Source: Lumbricus terrestris | Lineage: Eukaryota > Annelida > Clitellata > Crassiclitellata > Lumbricidae | Direction: 5' to 3' | Assembly (NCBI GenBank): GCA_949752735.1 | Contig: OX457052.1 | Span: forward strand, 18,420,649 to 18,484,648 | Length of the DNA: 64,000 nt | Shown here: one piece after another, positions 44,188 to 56,100 of the stretch | Layout: each line of letters opens with the position of its first letter | How positions within the stretch are numbered: position 1 is the first letter of the stretch | Program-made: the position numbers and the translations under genes | Notes under the pieces: model-generated | What the model saw: only the letters and a program-made list of their open reading frames with translations | What the model was told of the DNA's origin: nothing | Databases searched by the model: none

Positions 44188-44510
44188 ACAAATCAGGGCT
44201 GTAGAAGTAAACGATTAACTAATCAATTAATCGTCGATTAATTAAAATGATTAAGGTTATTTTTATTTAGTAAATAAAAATGATGTACATCTAGTAATCT
44301 GCATGTCGATTTCCGAATAATAACCTGCAAAGACTTCTCTGTTTATGTTTATACTTAAAACGATTAATTTCGGTGCAAGAGACTTTTGCGCTCAACCGGT
44401 TATAATAATTATTGTCAACAAAACACGTTGCTCACCAGCAGAACCAGCTCTTGCAAGAACCCAGCAGTTGTTAACATGTAAGCTGGTTTGTTTACGTAAC
44501 TGGAAGATAA

Positions 44511-44709
44511 CAGGGCTGCTTTTAAGGGAATTTTAGAACTGCACAACTTCTTCTTTCGCTTCCCATCCTCCGTGGTAAATTACTTCCAATCGGGGAACAA
44601 TGACATTTTTGCTAGTTTTCACTGTGCATAAGTGCATCTACAACTGCACAAATACATTAAATTTTAGAACTGCACGTTTTGTGTAGAACTGCACGTAAAA
44701 AAAGCCCTG
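44511..44709. mobile_element. hAT-type MITE, family A copy 1
   Basis: Ends CAGGGCTGCTTTTAA and, reverse-complemented, CAGGGCTTTTTTTACG. The flanks GAAGATAA (44503-44510) and GAAGTTAA (44710-44717) match at seven of eight bases. About 75-80 per cent identical by eye to the copy at 59323-59516, with repeated GAACTGCAC phrases inside. Confidence 0.85.
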
Positions 44710-44721
44710 GAAGTTAAAATT

Positions 44722-45560
44722 CAACGTTCCCTGTAAGGGAACAGCTGCTTTGATGGTGCCGTGCATTAAAATTTTTATCAGTGCAGATAATTTAATTCAT
44801 TCATTCTTCGAATTGTACTTGATATCTAACTGCTAGGACACAGAATGATGTCTTAATGCTACGACGTACGAAGACCCAGTTCTAAGCAGGCAGTGATGAT
44901 TGAATGCTTGATATCCGATCTCCAATAACGCGATACGCATGAATGCAATAGGGCTCATGAAGCCCTCCCAGTCATGCTCTGCATTCCTTTTCCATTGCTT
45001 AACGACGTAATAATAATTTTTTGGGAGCAATAAACTTGAATTGAATAAATGAATAATTATTAAGCATTCGTTGAGTTTGCATATAAATCCAGCCAATGAC
45101 AGTTGCCCTCCCCCCCCCCCTATGAGTAGCCCTCTGTTTGCATCTGTTTCACCTGGGGAAGTTTTCAAACGTCAGCAAGAAATGTCATTGTCTAAGCCAG
45201 GTAAGCGAAAAAATCATGACGATGCTGATCAAAACAGAAACAGAAACTACGTTTATTTGATCTTGTTTTGACAGAGAAGAGACTCCGAGAGAGGACTTGA
45301 ACTAAAAAAAGGGATTAGTCTACTTTGCACAATTAATTAGAATATTTTAAATTTATAAATTGTAGAACTCATCTGTAAAAGCATTCTTGCATTTTCTAAA
45401 CAATTTCTCAATTATCTACTTTCGAATTATTACAAATTCATATGGTGGCCTATTATCGGTCTACGTTTTTTATTCGATAATTTAATACCTCATATACCAT
45501 AATGAAAATAGGATTTAATGAGTAACAGTTGAAAATAAAGTCCTGATCAATTATATTCCT
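44722..45560. mobile_element. hAT-type element, copy 2 (inverted, one end lost)
   Basis: Starts CAACGTTCCCTGTAAGG and matches the 1612-bp element at 36683-38294 in opposite orientation, including a GACTTTATTTTCAACTG-like segment and the TTTAGTTCAAGTCCTCTCTC region. Similarity stops near 45560, so the far TIR is missing or diverged. It lies immediately beside the MITE at 44511-44709. Confidence 0.72.
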
Positions 45561-46796
45561 TAATTTTATTTTCGTCTAACATTCCTGAAGCTGTCTCGCT
45601 AATTCAGCTCACCAGTTGACTGTTTCACTTAGTGTTCACTAATAAAGTTGTGCTATTCATCATCAAATCCTTATGAGGACTGTTGTATCATTTTCAGTTA
45701 TCATATTACAAGGGCCATGCAAGGTGGTAACAAGCACATTTTAATGTTTCTATAAATATCACCATAAGCAGCTGAACAATTAAACTCAGTTTAAAACGTC
45801 CTCAATCATCATCCTCAATCATCCTCAATCCTCCTCCTCCTCCTCCTCATCATCATCACCATGAAACACCACCATCACAACCACCTCCACCACAACCACC
45901 ATCACGACCACGATCACCCTGATGCCTTCTATCACAACAACCTGCACAACATCACAGGAAATTCCTCATATGCATGCATGAGTCATATTTGCATACTTTC
46001 TTCAGATGGTCATGTGTAGTTAATTAATGTTTACCATCATTAAACACGCAAACAACGGAACCTAATATTTGCTGCACTAGAAAACCGTCCATTGCTACTT
46101 CTTCATACAGCCACGGTTTGGGGTTAGAACGACTAATGTAATGTTTACTGATGCAGAAAGCTCTTGAGTAGCATTCTTTGTGTAACTGAAGACCTACAGC
46201 CAGGAAACCCTATCTCAAGCAGATGCCACATAGCAGCTGGTACGGATTTCATGTGCTGCACTAGTAGCCATCAGGTATGTGTTTGAGCGCCAGCAGAGGT
46301 TTCTGCTCCTAAAGATTTTTGTACCAAGTAGTGCAAAAATCAATAGACGAAAGGAAATGGGAAGGTGCAGATTTTAAGATATGTTTACAAATTTCAGCTG
46401 TAAGAAACGTTTCAGCACAACAAAAGAAGACAATAATCCATAAGTTCTGTCGTAGCGTTAAAAATGAATGCTGTAACCCAATGCTGACAACTGGGTGCAT
46501 TCAAAACGAAACCGATAGTTCCTTCATAGCATGAAATTCCGCCCTCCCCCACCCCATAACCTGTGACTAGACCTCCCATGTATCCCTCCTCTTTGGTTCC
46601 ACAACCGCCCTAAAACATTCCTGTCAAAAACGATACTGGCTATAGCCAATATGCCACTGACTCTTTCACTGACCCTTTAATATGAATGGCAGGCTATAAA
46701 TTTTCGATTGCAATTACAATTATTGTGTTACTTTTCACCAATGTTGTTGTAACGCGTGGACATTTACCTCACGCTCACAAAGATGACTTGCGTACT
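45561..46796. other. No gene recognised; CTC/CAC-rich microsatellite
   Basis: A CTC, CAT and CAC trinucleotide patch lies at 45820-45915. The open frame at 46319-46534 has no recognisable domain. Confidence 0.45.
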
Positions 46797-46945
46797 TGCC
46801 AATTTAATTTTTATTTCGATCCGAACAATTTAAAAACTTGTCCAACTAGGTCATTTTCAATTTTTATATCGGTCATAACAATTTAAAAACTTTGTCCTAC
46901 TAGTAATTATAATTCTTATTTTGATCCGAACAATTTAAAAATTCG
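46797..46945. repeat. Degenerate tandem repeat of about 60-65 bp
   Basis: Two and a half copies of a unit with AATTTTTATTTCGATCCGAACAATTTAAAAACTTGTC-type text; the third copy is partial. Confidence 0.65.
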
Positions 46946-47210
46946 TCACACTTTGTCGTGCCTAGCAAAAAATTACCTTTGCCATGGAACCAATCGCGCA
47001 CCATGGAACCTGTCTGGCACCACACCTGACTTCAGCAGTGTCTCATATATAACAGTCAGGAACAATTCATCACGTCTTCTTTCTTTCGGACTTCTAGTGA
47101 TAGATCAACATGCGACTGCACAACAGCGTCTATGCTAATATCACAAATGTGTGGCAACCGCATGCAATTCACCATATATTTTGTCACTATACTGTATCAC
47201 CGTTTTTGCA

Positions 47211-47212
<2 letters not shown>

Positions 47213-47292
<80 letters not shown>
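47213..47292. repeat. CA dinucleotide microsatellite
   Basis: About 39 uninterrupted CA units. Frames reading His-Thr are artefacts. Confidence 0.97.
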
Positions 47293-47295
<3 letters not shown>

Positions 47296-47309
47296 CACTT
47301 ATTGGGGGT

Positions 47310-47432
47310 GTCATCCTCAGCCTTTCGCTGCTTTAAGTCTTTCTTATTTCCTCGGGGTCTGTCACGCTGAGGGCGCCTCTGAATAGCTAGTCTGTAAGAG
47401 GTGGTTCATAAATACTTATATACAATACAATA
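47310..47432 (+). mobile_element. Diverged SINE/LINE tail
   Basis: Ends with GAGGGCGCCTCTGAATAG, then GGTTCATAAATACTTATATACAATACAATAC, a diverged form of the common tail. The 109-codon open frame that starts here (47401-47730) has no recognisable domain. Confidence 0.5.
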
Positions 47433-48274
47433 CTTCCTTCAACTCAGCAAATCACATCCAATAGAGAGATGGATAAAGGATATGGCCCTGGACTTTGTAA
47501 CACCAAAAGTCAAGAAAATCTATCGGCATTGTGATGTCGGCAAACTTTTCACTCCTAATCAGATACAATCAGCCATGTCACGAAAAAATTTATCAGGTCC
47601 ACATCATGCACTGCCGAACATCTGGTTCACAGCTGAACTTCTGAATAAAAATCTTGTTGTGATTAATAGTAATCAATATATTAAAAAATTACAAACCAGA
47701 TTAAAATCCTTCACTAACGCTCAGCTTTAAATAATCAAAGGCATTCGTATGTTCTTGAAAACACTCAGATTTTGCCCCGTGTAATGAGTACTTGTAAATC
47801 AATGAATAACTATCAGTGTTACATATTACTCAGGAGTTAACCAATGGTAAGAAACTAACACTGCTAATAACTTAATAACACTGCTAATAACACTGTCACA
47901 TGAACGGTATAACATCCCATGGCAGGAACTTCAGTTAACTGTACTCTGGCATTGTCAGCAGTTATTTACGTCCATATACATGTAGAAGTCAATGTATTCA
48001 ACATCTCCTTGTAATCCGATACACTTAAAATAATATCACATTCTAGTCGTGTTTGCTGCTTCTTCTCTCAATTGACTGCAAGTCGTGTAATCAAGTTATC
48101 GCAACAAAGAAACAAAGAACAGAGTTACAGAAAGTCGCAGACAATAAACATCCCTTGACAATGAGCGAGTCACATCGCTATATGTCAGTTGCCCTTAACA
48201 TCAGAAGAGTCATCGTTGCAGCCCTTTACCCGGAAATTTCTGGGCCTAAGGACAACTGAACAGTCAACAACGAC

Positions 48275-48545
48275 CAACACACACTCACACACATACATTG
48301 TATATACACAGAGACATTTAGGCACACAGAGACACACACACTGTGACACACATACACAGAGACATTCAGGCACACAGAGACACACACACATATACAGACA
48401 TTCAGGGACATAGACACACACACATACACAGAGACATTCAAACACACACACACACATATATACATACACAGAGACATTCAGACACACACACACATACATA
48501 CAGAGAGACATTCAGGCACACACACAGAAAGTCAGGCAAACCATG
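48275..48545. repeat. CA-rich repeat with CAGAGACATTCAGGCA units
   Basis: A CA microsatellite in which the phrase CACAGAGACATTCAGGCACA recurs about seven times, giving a longer irregular period. Confidence 0.85.
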
Positions 48546-48815
48546 CACTCACACATGTGTGCATGCATAATGCATATAGTGTATCCATACAGACCCGCAG
48601 TCAACATCCCAAAGGGAGCTGACACGCTTTTCCCAAATCCACTAATCTACTTAGTCTTAGTGCATTACTCAACCCACTTGTTCAGCAGCGCGTATATGGA
48701 ATAGCCACATGGAAATGGAATGACTGGTTCACATGGCATCGAAATGAAAAATTCAGACACCCACAACTATAACTAATTTCTACATAATTATTTCGAAAAT
48801 ATGCCTCTGGTTCTA

Positions 48816-49074
48816 CCTGGCTTGGTTTTCCTCACATGCAATTCAATGTTCTAAATTTCTATCTATAATTAAAGCTAATGACTTTCACATGTCATCATCA
48901 TCGCAGTTTTGCATGCATTATCAATTACACAGTGATCATCATAATGCAAATTTTATCAAATAAGTCATAAATTTGTCTCTATAATTGAAACCATATTCCA
49001 CCTAGCTTGATTTCACTCACTTGCAATTCAATGTTCTAAATTTCTATCTATAATTAAAGCTGACGACTTTCACA
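48816..49074. repeat. Local direct duplication, about 75 bp, 182 bp apart
   Basis: Copies at 48816-48891 and 48998-49074 share CAATTCAATGTTCTAAATTT and ATCTATAATTAAAGCT, with few changes. Confidence 0.85.
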
Positions 49075-49322
49075 TTGCCAACATCCTAATGCATTATGTC
49101 ATTGATCAGGATACATATGTCTCAAAGTGAAACCACATTTCACAGACATTATCTGCTACATGCGTCCATTTGAAAGCTACATTTCAGAAGTCGAGAATGC
49201 AGGCTTCAGTCAGAAGGCAAGTTCACGCGCTGGCATGTTTTCATTTACATCAGAATAACAAAAAGCAACAGAGGGGACAGACTCTGACAGCAAATTGCTC
49301 AAAAGTCTCACAGAGTAAGATC

Positions 49323-49323
<1 letters not shown>

Positions 49324-49378
<55 letters not shown>

Positions 49379-49545
49379 TGTTTTTATTATGTTCTTAATT
49401 AATATTTAAGTCCCTGAGGGATCCTAAATACCTCAGGGCAAAAAAAAAAAAAAAAAATAGTAATAATAATAATAAATAATAATCACAATAATTAATAATA
49501 ATAACATTTAATTACTTTAATTAACATTAATAATAATAGATAATA
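49324..49545. repeat. ATA trinucleotide arrays and poly-A
   Basis: About eighteen AAT units (49324-49378), a poly-A run at 49441-49457, then more AAT patches. Confidence 0.9.
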
Positions 49546-49679
49546 ATAATAACCTTTCAAGGCACTTTAGCTGAGCCGGTTCCAGAGGAGATATAACATT
49601 AGCTGCTACAGGCTTCCTAGTGTATCGTACTTCCTGTTTTTGATGTTGTTTGTTGAAAATATTAAAAGGAAGTATGTAT

Positions 49680-49800
49680 TTAAAAATAAAAATAAATAAT
49701 AACAATAATAATAACAATAGCAATAACAACAACAACAATAATAATAAGACAATTTACATAGCGCCATAGCTCAGGCAAGGCCGAAGGAAAGGGTGCTGTC
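49680..49800 (-). mobile_element. Truncated SINE tail with AAT-rich 3' array
   Basis: Minus-strand tail GGCGCTATGTAAATTGTC followed by a TTA/TTG array. The piece next to it (GAGCTATGG, GCCTTGCC) is a short body remnant. Confidence 0.5.
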
Positions 49801-51954
49801 TGTACTAAATAGCAGCCTGTTTAATGCAGGAATTGCTGCCAGCAGCATCAAGATGAAATCACACGCTCACAACATGTCCGGTACATATTTTGATAATAAT
49901 GCTAACGGCAAAGCAGCTGATTCAGTTCAAAACCGTACACTGATCATAACATTGGTCTTTCGAGATAAAATCAAGGTCTGTGAGTTTGTGTTAGCATAAC
50001 ATTTATGCATACATTCCATACAAACATTACACAAAACAATACATGAAATCATACTAGATTAAGCTAAATCAACTTACACTACACTGAAAGCTCTTTCAAA
50101 CACAGTCACTTTTTGAACCATATGCAGAACAAGCAGATCTAACAAGACTGCATTACCATTAGAAGTGAAGTTGATACTAGATTTTGGAACAGTGCCAATG
50201 ACCTGAATTCACAATCATATTGCTGCACATGCAAACTTCAGCATATTCTAATCCTCCTGATACCGTGCAGTGCTACTAAACATGTCTGAGTCTGAAGATA
50301 AAGGATGCATCTCCTTACGCAGACCCATTTTAGCCTACTGATACTACACAGTTGCCTAGTTTTTATTTTGTAATAATCTACGCCAATGGCTTCTATCCCT
50401 TAAATGGGTGGACGCAACTTGAGCTGGCAGTCAAAAAAACAGAGTGGTATGAGAAATGAGACAAAACTCAGGCCAAAATGTGAAAATCAGGCAAAGGAAA
50501 CTGATAGAGCCTGATTATTCAACGAGGGGATAGAGGAAGGGAAGGGGATAGAAGCCTCTGATCTAGGTTTCTCTGATCTTATGAAATGCTTCAAATTCAC
50601 AAGTATATTCACAAAGCATGAATACTGCAAGTTGTGTGTGTGTGTGTGCATTTAGTACATCTTCAAGAAATTTCAGCACCAGCTGAAGATGCATAAGTCT
50701 TCAAGTTTACTTAGCTGTGAAATGCAGCAGGGCTCGACTTTTAACAAACCTTCTGCAGTTGTGCATTAAATTCTAAATCGAAGACCTAGGCAATGCAAAT
50801 GCCTGATCCTATCAGACATCAATGCCCCTCATCCCCTCCCCACCCCCCCATCAGCAGATAAACAGAACAAATCATCAAGCAGAGAAGGGGGTGTTTCCTA
50901 GCGATAATGAACATTCTTCCTTGTGATGATTAATGCAGGCTAACAGCTGATACGGAGCACAATCTATTGAACCTGCATGATGCATCTGTTCAAGTTAAAA
51001 GTTTCTGAACATGCTGATCTTTAAGGCAGTGGTTAAATCATATACAGATTCTGGAGGTGGCGGACCTAAAAAAAATTCAAATCAAAAGCCTAAGTTTATC
51101 TTGTGAATCGACAACCAATGCCTGCCATTCACTATTCGACATCAACCGGAAATAGATGAAACATGATTCATATCGGCAATTATTGCAATGAAAGATATGC
51201 TTACACAGTGGTTAAGTGGCTTGGGTGAGCAATGGGAATGCTGATGAAGAGTTTTATTGGAACGCATGTGTTTCTAGGGTTCTATCATGATGAGCAGTGG
51301 GAACACAAGCCAAGACTTTGGGAACAGGGGGAACGCCGTTCCCACGTGTTCCCACCCATTTTAATGTCCACCAACATTTTAAGGAACCCATAATGATAAG
51401 GGTGCTAGAGGGTCCATATGGGAATACGGGTGCACTTGTGGGCATCTGGCAGGGAACTATGTCCGTTCATCACTGTAATAAGATGTGGTTTAAAACGCCA
51501 TTCTTACCAATCCTCAGGGCATTCGTAAAGAGGGAGAACGTGTGGACAACAGCTGTATCCGAAGTTATCGGAGGTCATAAAATTAATTGCAATTTAATCG
51601 GCCTTTGCAGACAGACGAGGTCAATCGCATGGGCCAACGCCCTCCCCCCTTTGTAGCCTACTGTTTATTTCACCATCTCAATAGTTGTTCCGATATCGCC
51701 CAGGAAGCCATCGTTTGATTAAGATTTCCTCTGCAATAACATCCTGACCCAAGTTTATAGAGAAGAAAACGTTAATGGATTCATTAAATTTTTACGAAAG
51801 ATAGAGACACTTACCGCGTTGCTGCAACTACACACGCGAAACTTCGATGCAGCCAAGTCAACGAACGATTGAACACTAACCTCCCTACCGCACTCACTTC
51901 CCTCTTTCCATTTAGTTCTGTCTCTCCCCTTCGCTTCTGATGATGCTTCTGGCA

Positions 51955-51987
<33 letters not shown>

Positions 51988-53623
51988 GGAAGACGCTGGC
52001 TACACGCTACAGCTCACGCTCATTTGCATAGCACGCGGTCGAGCCACAAGCCACTGAAGCAAAGCCACGCGCTAAACCCACACACACATCTCAGCCAGAG
52101 CGCACGACCTGTGCTCTGCGCACCACGTCAGGTAAGACGCGTTCTTCCTTTACCAGACGACAAAGGCTCACAACGCATAATAAACGCTGAAACAAGACCA
52201 GCGAAAACCAGAAGCGTATTACACCACGTGCGATTGTTCATATTGATTCAAACGCCAGCGTGGCAGAGGGAGTACGGCCATCTGACGTAACAGCTGGCAG
52301 CAGAATGAATGACTGGGCGCCTTATTCAACTGACAAACCCCATTGAGTCCAGTCAGAATGCATACCTGCATCAATAAATCCTTGGATACGCCGTTTACGA
52401 ATATGGCAAGGATGTATAAATCGTCCTTGCGAATATGTTATTACCGCATCAATAAACCACAACAAATAAACTATCGACCGAACTTCGTACTGCTTTCAAT
52501 GCTGTTAGCTATTTACGCAGCACATAACCGATTGTTATTGTTGGGACTTGGGAGCTAAGAATATATTCGACACACTTCCAAAAGCATCGACGGCATAGAA
52601 TGCGCAAAACGAAAGGCACGCAGACAAAGGCAGCGATATAAAGACGCAGACAGCGAGGCAATCGGGGAAACCAGACCCAAATCCAGTCTTTCGTGCAGAA
52701 CATCTGTAAAACTATGTAGGCTATCAACGCCAGCGCTGAGCACTGTGAGCAGTAACCATGAGACTTATGTTATTGGTTGCCTTCAGAGACCTATGTTATT
52801 GGTTGCCTTCAGAGTCTTGTAACTAAGAGACCAACGCTCCTCTACCCATAACAAAGTCCTTGGTTCATAACTGTTATAACTTAGACTTCGTTCAGCCCCA
52901 AAAAGTTCGAAACGCGTGCATGTATACGCCCTGAAACATATCGGAGACGCAAGGCCTTTGTGAAAATGCCCCCCCCCATTAAACCCAGATGCCGTGGTCA
53001 TTACAATAATAGAGTCTCGTTTAGTTCCGCAACACCGGAAATATACGGCGCAGTTATAGGCCTAAGCAACTGTTATTTATTTTAAAAAAATTGGCCTTGA
53101 AATCGACCCCCTCAAGGTACTATCATCTCTTTTACCTTGCAATCATCACTTATCCGATAGGCCTAATCTCCCAATCGCTATCTCTGATAGGCCTGGTCTC
53201 TGATTGGTCCAAAAACTATGACCTCTCATTAGGCCTACGTACGTGGGTTTTTAGACATGTGCATAATCAGTGTAGGCTATGTGCTAGAGTGCAACTTTTA
53301 GAAATTGTCCACAAATTCAAATTAAATTTCACAGTGAAATTCAATACTGTAATTAAATGCAAAACTAATGCTGACCTGAACTACAGAATTGAGTAAATGT
53401 CGATGTAAAATTGTATAAAAACGTATGAAACAAAATGTAATTTCTCCAAAAGCAGCACAATCCGATATGATCACTACATGAATCAACTGATCTACATGTA
53501 GGCCTATAAATAAATATATAATATTTATGTATATATACATATATGTATGTGTGTGTATATATGTATATATACACACAATCATATATGCATATAATATATA
53601 CACACATAGATATATATGGGGGC
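49801..53623. other. No supported gene; GC-rich patch with a strong donor near 52131
   Basis: Mostly unique-looking sequence. The part at 51890-52150 is GC-richer, has about ten CTG units (51955-51985) and a perfect-looking splice donor CAG|GTAAGA at 52131/52132. An ATG at 51940 leads to this donor, but the predicted peptide is poly-Ala and His/Ser-rich with no known domain. Confidence 0.4.
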
Positions 53624-53850
53624 CCGGTAGTGCAATGGATAACAGGATAACACGCTGGCATAGAGTGCGAGAGGTAGCAAGTTTGAGCCCCTGTTGCTAT
53701 TAGCACCGTGTAATTGCAAAGCTCTATTCTGTTAGCAGTTAAGTTTAATTAAGATTACTGCATAACTTGTAAATGTAAAGCGCAGTGCGTCTTGCAGGCG
53801 CTTCATTAAAGAAAAGATTATTATTATTATTATTAATATTATTATTATAA
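53624..53850 (+). mobile_element. Third tRNA-derived SINE type with ATT tail
   Basis: Head GGGGGCCCGGTAGTGCAATGG has an A-box-like TAGTGCAATGG, and GCAAGTTTGAGCCCC acts as a weak B box. The remainder ends GGCGCTTCATTAAAGAAAAG followed by ATT repeats. The body does not resemble the main SINE. Not a functional tRNA: the arms do not pair well. Confidence 0.6.
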
Positions 53851-53924
53851 ACAACTTCCTTTATTGCAAAACAGACAAGTTCCTATTCTATTTCATAATA
53901 TTTTGCTATAAATACTACACAAAA

Positions 53925-54345
53925 TGTGCTGCATAAACAGTTTGTCTGCATATTACTTTATTATTATTATTATTATTATTATATATTATAATAGTCTTAA
54001 CATAAAGATTTATATAACCTTTATTTATCTTCTACACCTCTCCTATCTTTCCTAATCGTATTGATGCAACTCGTTACAGATCTTCCACAAAGTTGTTGGA
54101 TCCATCAGTCACTGTCATCTCTCTCTCTCTCTCTCTAATTCAGATTCCAGATCAACATCAACCTTCTATTACCAACCTTCCGCACCATCGCCCCATACAA
54201 AAACAATCCAATCATCTTACTTCTTCCCTTTAAACACCAACACATTCTCTTCATCATTTTGATACAGTTCTTCAGTTGCTATAAATACCACGCAAAATGT
54301 GCAGCATAAACAGTTTGTCTGCATATTACTTTAACATCAAATGCA
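53925..54345. repeat. Local direct duplication near ATT array
   Basis: TGCTATAAATACTACACAAAATGTG...GTCTGCATATTACTTTA at 53903-53962 recurs at 54277-54333 with a few changes. An ATT array lies between. Confidence 0.7.
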
Positions 54346-54859
54346 AAGTCAATCCAATGCGTTTATGGCAACTCAAAAAGACTCACAGTCGGTATAACAA
54401 TTTTATAAGTAAATCATAAAACAAAAGTATTGCAGTCAGGTAAAAAAAAATATCAGCACAGTAATAATAACAGAAAACTGTCTGTAAGAATGCAAATGAA
54501 ACTAAAAAAGTGATGACAGATCAAAACAGCTGGAATTAAGCAGTAATGAGGCCATGGAATTGAGCTTATCAAGCTCAGTTCTTCTCAACAAAAGACTATG
54601 AGATTCATGCATTTTTAACCACTGAAGGTTTTCATCTTACCTCACCTCTTTTAAAAAAAAAACAATAAACACAGGTGAAAGTAGCACAGAAAATGATGAT
54701 TTACTACATCTACCTGGCCTCACCTTGGCAAGAAAACAATCAAAACAGGTGAAGGTAACATAAACATCGTTTATCATTTTCATGCTTCACAGAGGTATTT
54801 TCTTTGGATATTTCAACAGAGGCACGCACACTAACAAACACACATGCATATACATGTAT

Positions 54860-54864
<5 letters not shown>

Positions 54865-54894
<30 letters not shown>

Positions 54895-55030
54895 CGCAAA
54901 CACACACTCACACACATCTACACACACACTAACACACATCTACACACACACTAACACATACTTACATACACACTTACACACATCACACACACATAGTCCC
55001 AAACATACACACAGCCACACAGTCCAACAC
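54865..55030. repeat. CA-rich microsatellite
   Basis: CA repeats with interspersed CTA and TCA units. His-Thr frames are artefacts. Confidence 0.9.
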
Positions 55031-55666
55031 CATGCACTCTACACTATAGTTATTTAAAAGTTTTTTTAAACGTCGTTTTATTCGGGTTGTTTAATTTTTG
55101 GTATCGTTTTATTCAGTTTTATATTTACTGTCTGTTATTATTTACCATAATTTTTTTCCTCTGATATTCCTCGCGTTTCACAGTAATTTTGGCCTACTAA
55201 TAAAGTTGTTTTCCGATTAAGAAAAAATTGCATAAAGAAGATTTGTATGTTAAAAATGCAGTCTAAGATGTAATAAAGTCAAATAATTTTTTCCATTTCC
55301 ACTTTTTAAAAAGTTTTTTACGTTTTTCGAATAAAACGACGTGGTCCGTATATTATTCCATTTTCATCGTTTTTTACATCTGTTCTACACATTTCTCGTT
55401 ATCAGCAGATGTAAAAATATCAGCCAACATCTCCAGTACCAATTCAACAAACAGCAGCCTTTAACAAGTTCAGTGTCAGAACTTAGAGGAAGAACATGCA
55501 GTGAACACATAAAAAAGAACTGTTATATAAGCAAATTCATCCAGCATCACAAAAGCACCAGAAGAGACCAAAATGTGCACTGCATCGTGTTCAAAATAAC
55601 GTTTCTTCGAGTCAATTTGTTTTCTGCTACGGTCCAAAACTGTCCATCAGGATAATCTTCCATGCT

Positions 55667-55783
55667 TCACGAAGCTTTCAGTAGCAGCATTTTTCGACCT
55701 GCTCCACCAATGGCCATCTGATGCCCATTCTTATCAACATCCAGCGTGAAAACAGATTGCTTGAAGTTTGTTTCAGCCATCAT
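55667..55783 (-). CDS. WD40-repeat protein, last exon
   Basis: A 39-codon minus-strand exon, starting after an acceptor (T-rich tract then ATATAG) and ending at TGA (55667-55669). It is too short to be seen by a simple frame-length screen. It reads VFTLDVDKNGHQMAIGGAGRKMLLL, the typical last two strands of a WD40 blade (a hydrophobic-Asp-x3-Gly turn followed by a Gly-Gly pair). It begins in phase 0, as the exon at 60059-60268 ends, and joining them gives a blade of normal length. The protein should be a beta-propeller interaction scaffold. Its name is not recognised. Confidence 0.72.
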   Translation of the reverse strand: MMAETNFKQSVFTLDVDKNGHQMAIGGAGRKMLLLKAS

Positions 55784-55857
55784 CTATATCATACAAAAAA
55801 CACATCTACACATTTACTGTTATTACAGTGTCAGTAACCCTATACTATTAAGTATGT

Positions 55858-56100
55858 GGGGTGCGGTGGTGTATGGGTATGTTAGGTGCTTTGGAGCTGG
55901 AAGGTTGCAGGTTCGAATTCACCTCAAGCTGCAGCGTAGAGACCCTTGGCAAGTCCTACACTCCCAATTGCTCATGCACTTTCGGCGTGAAACTCTGATT
56001 CAGTGTCTGCGTTGTAGTTGGGAGCACCTATGAGTAGAATCTTGAAGGGACGCGCCATAACAAGTGCTCATACATACATACATACATATAAATATGAATG
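55858..56100 (+). mobile_element. tRNA-derived SINE, full length
   Basis: Begins GGGGTGCGGTGGTGTATGGG, contains the B-box-like GGTTGCAGGTTCGAATTC, the conserved CCTCAAGC and CAATTGCTCATGCACTTTCGGC middle, and ends with CTTGAAGGGACGCGCCATAA and an ACAT tail. It lies antisense within the WD40 intron. Confidence 0.87.

Noticed and set aside
44198..44290. A further hAT end (CAGGGCTGTAGAAG)
   Set aside because: No matching right TIR or 8-bp duplication could be found.
47401..47730. 109-codon frame as a gene
   Set aside because: It begins inside a retroposon tail, and no domain, splice context or homologue can be recognised.
51277..51475. MITE with CAGTGGGAACAC end
   Set aside because: A CACTG lies at a plausible distance, but the flanks do not match and the inner TIR fails after five bases.
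53624..53700. Functional tRNA gene
   Set aside because: A- and B-box-like text is present but the acceptor and anticodon arms do not pair, and a SINE body with ATT tail follows.
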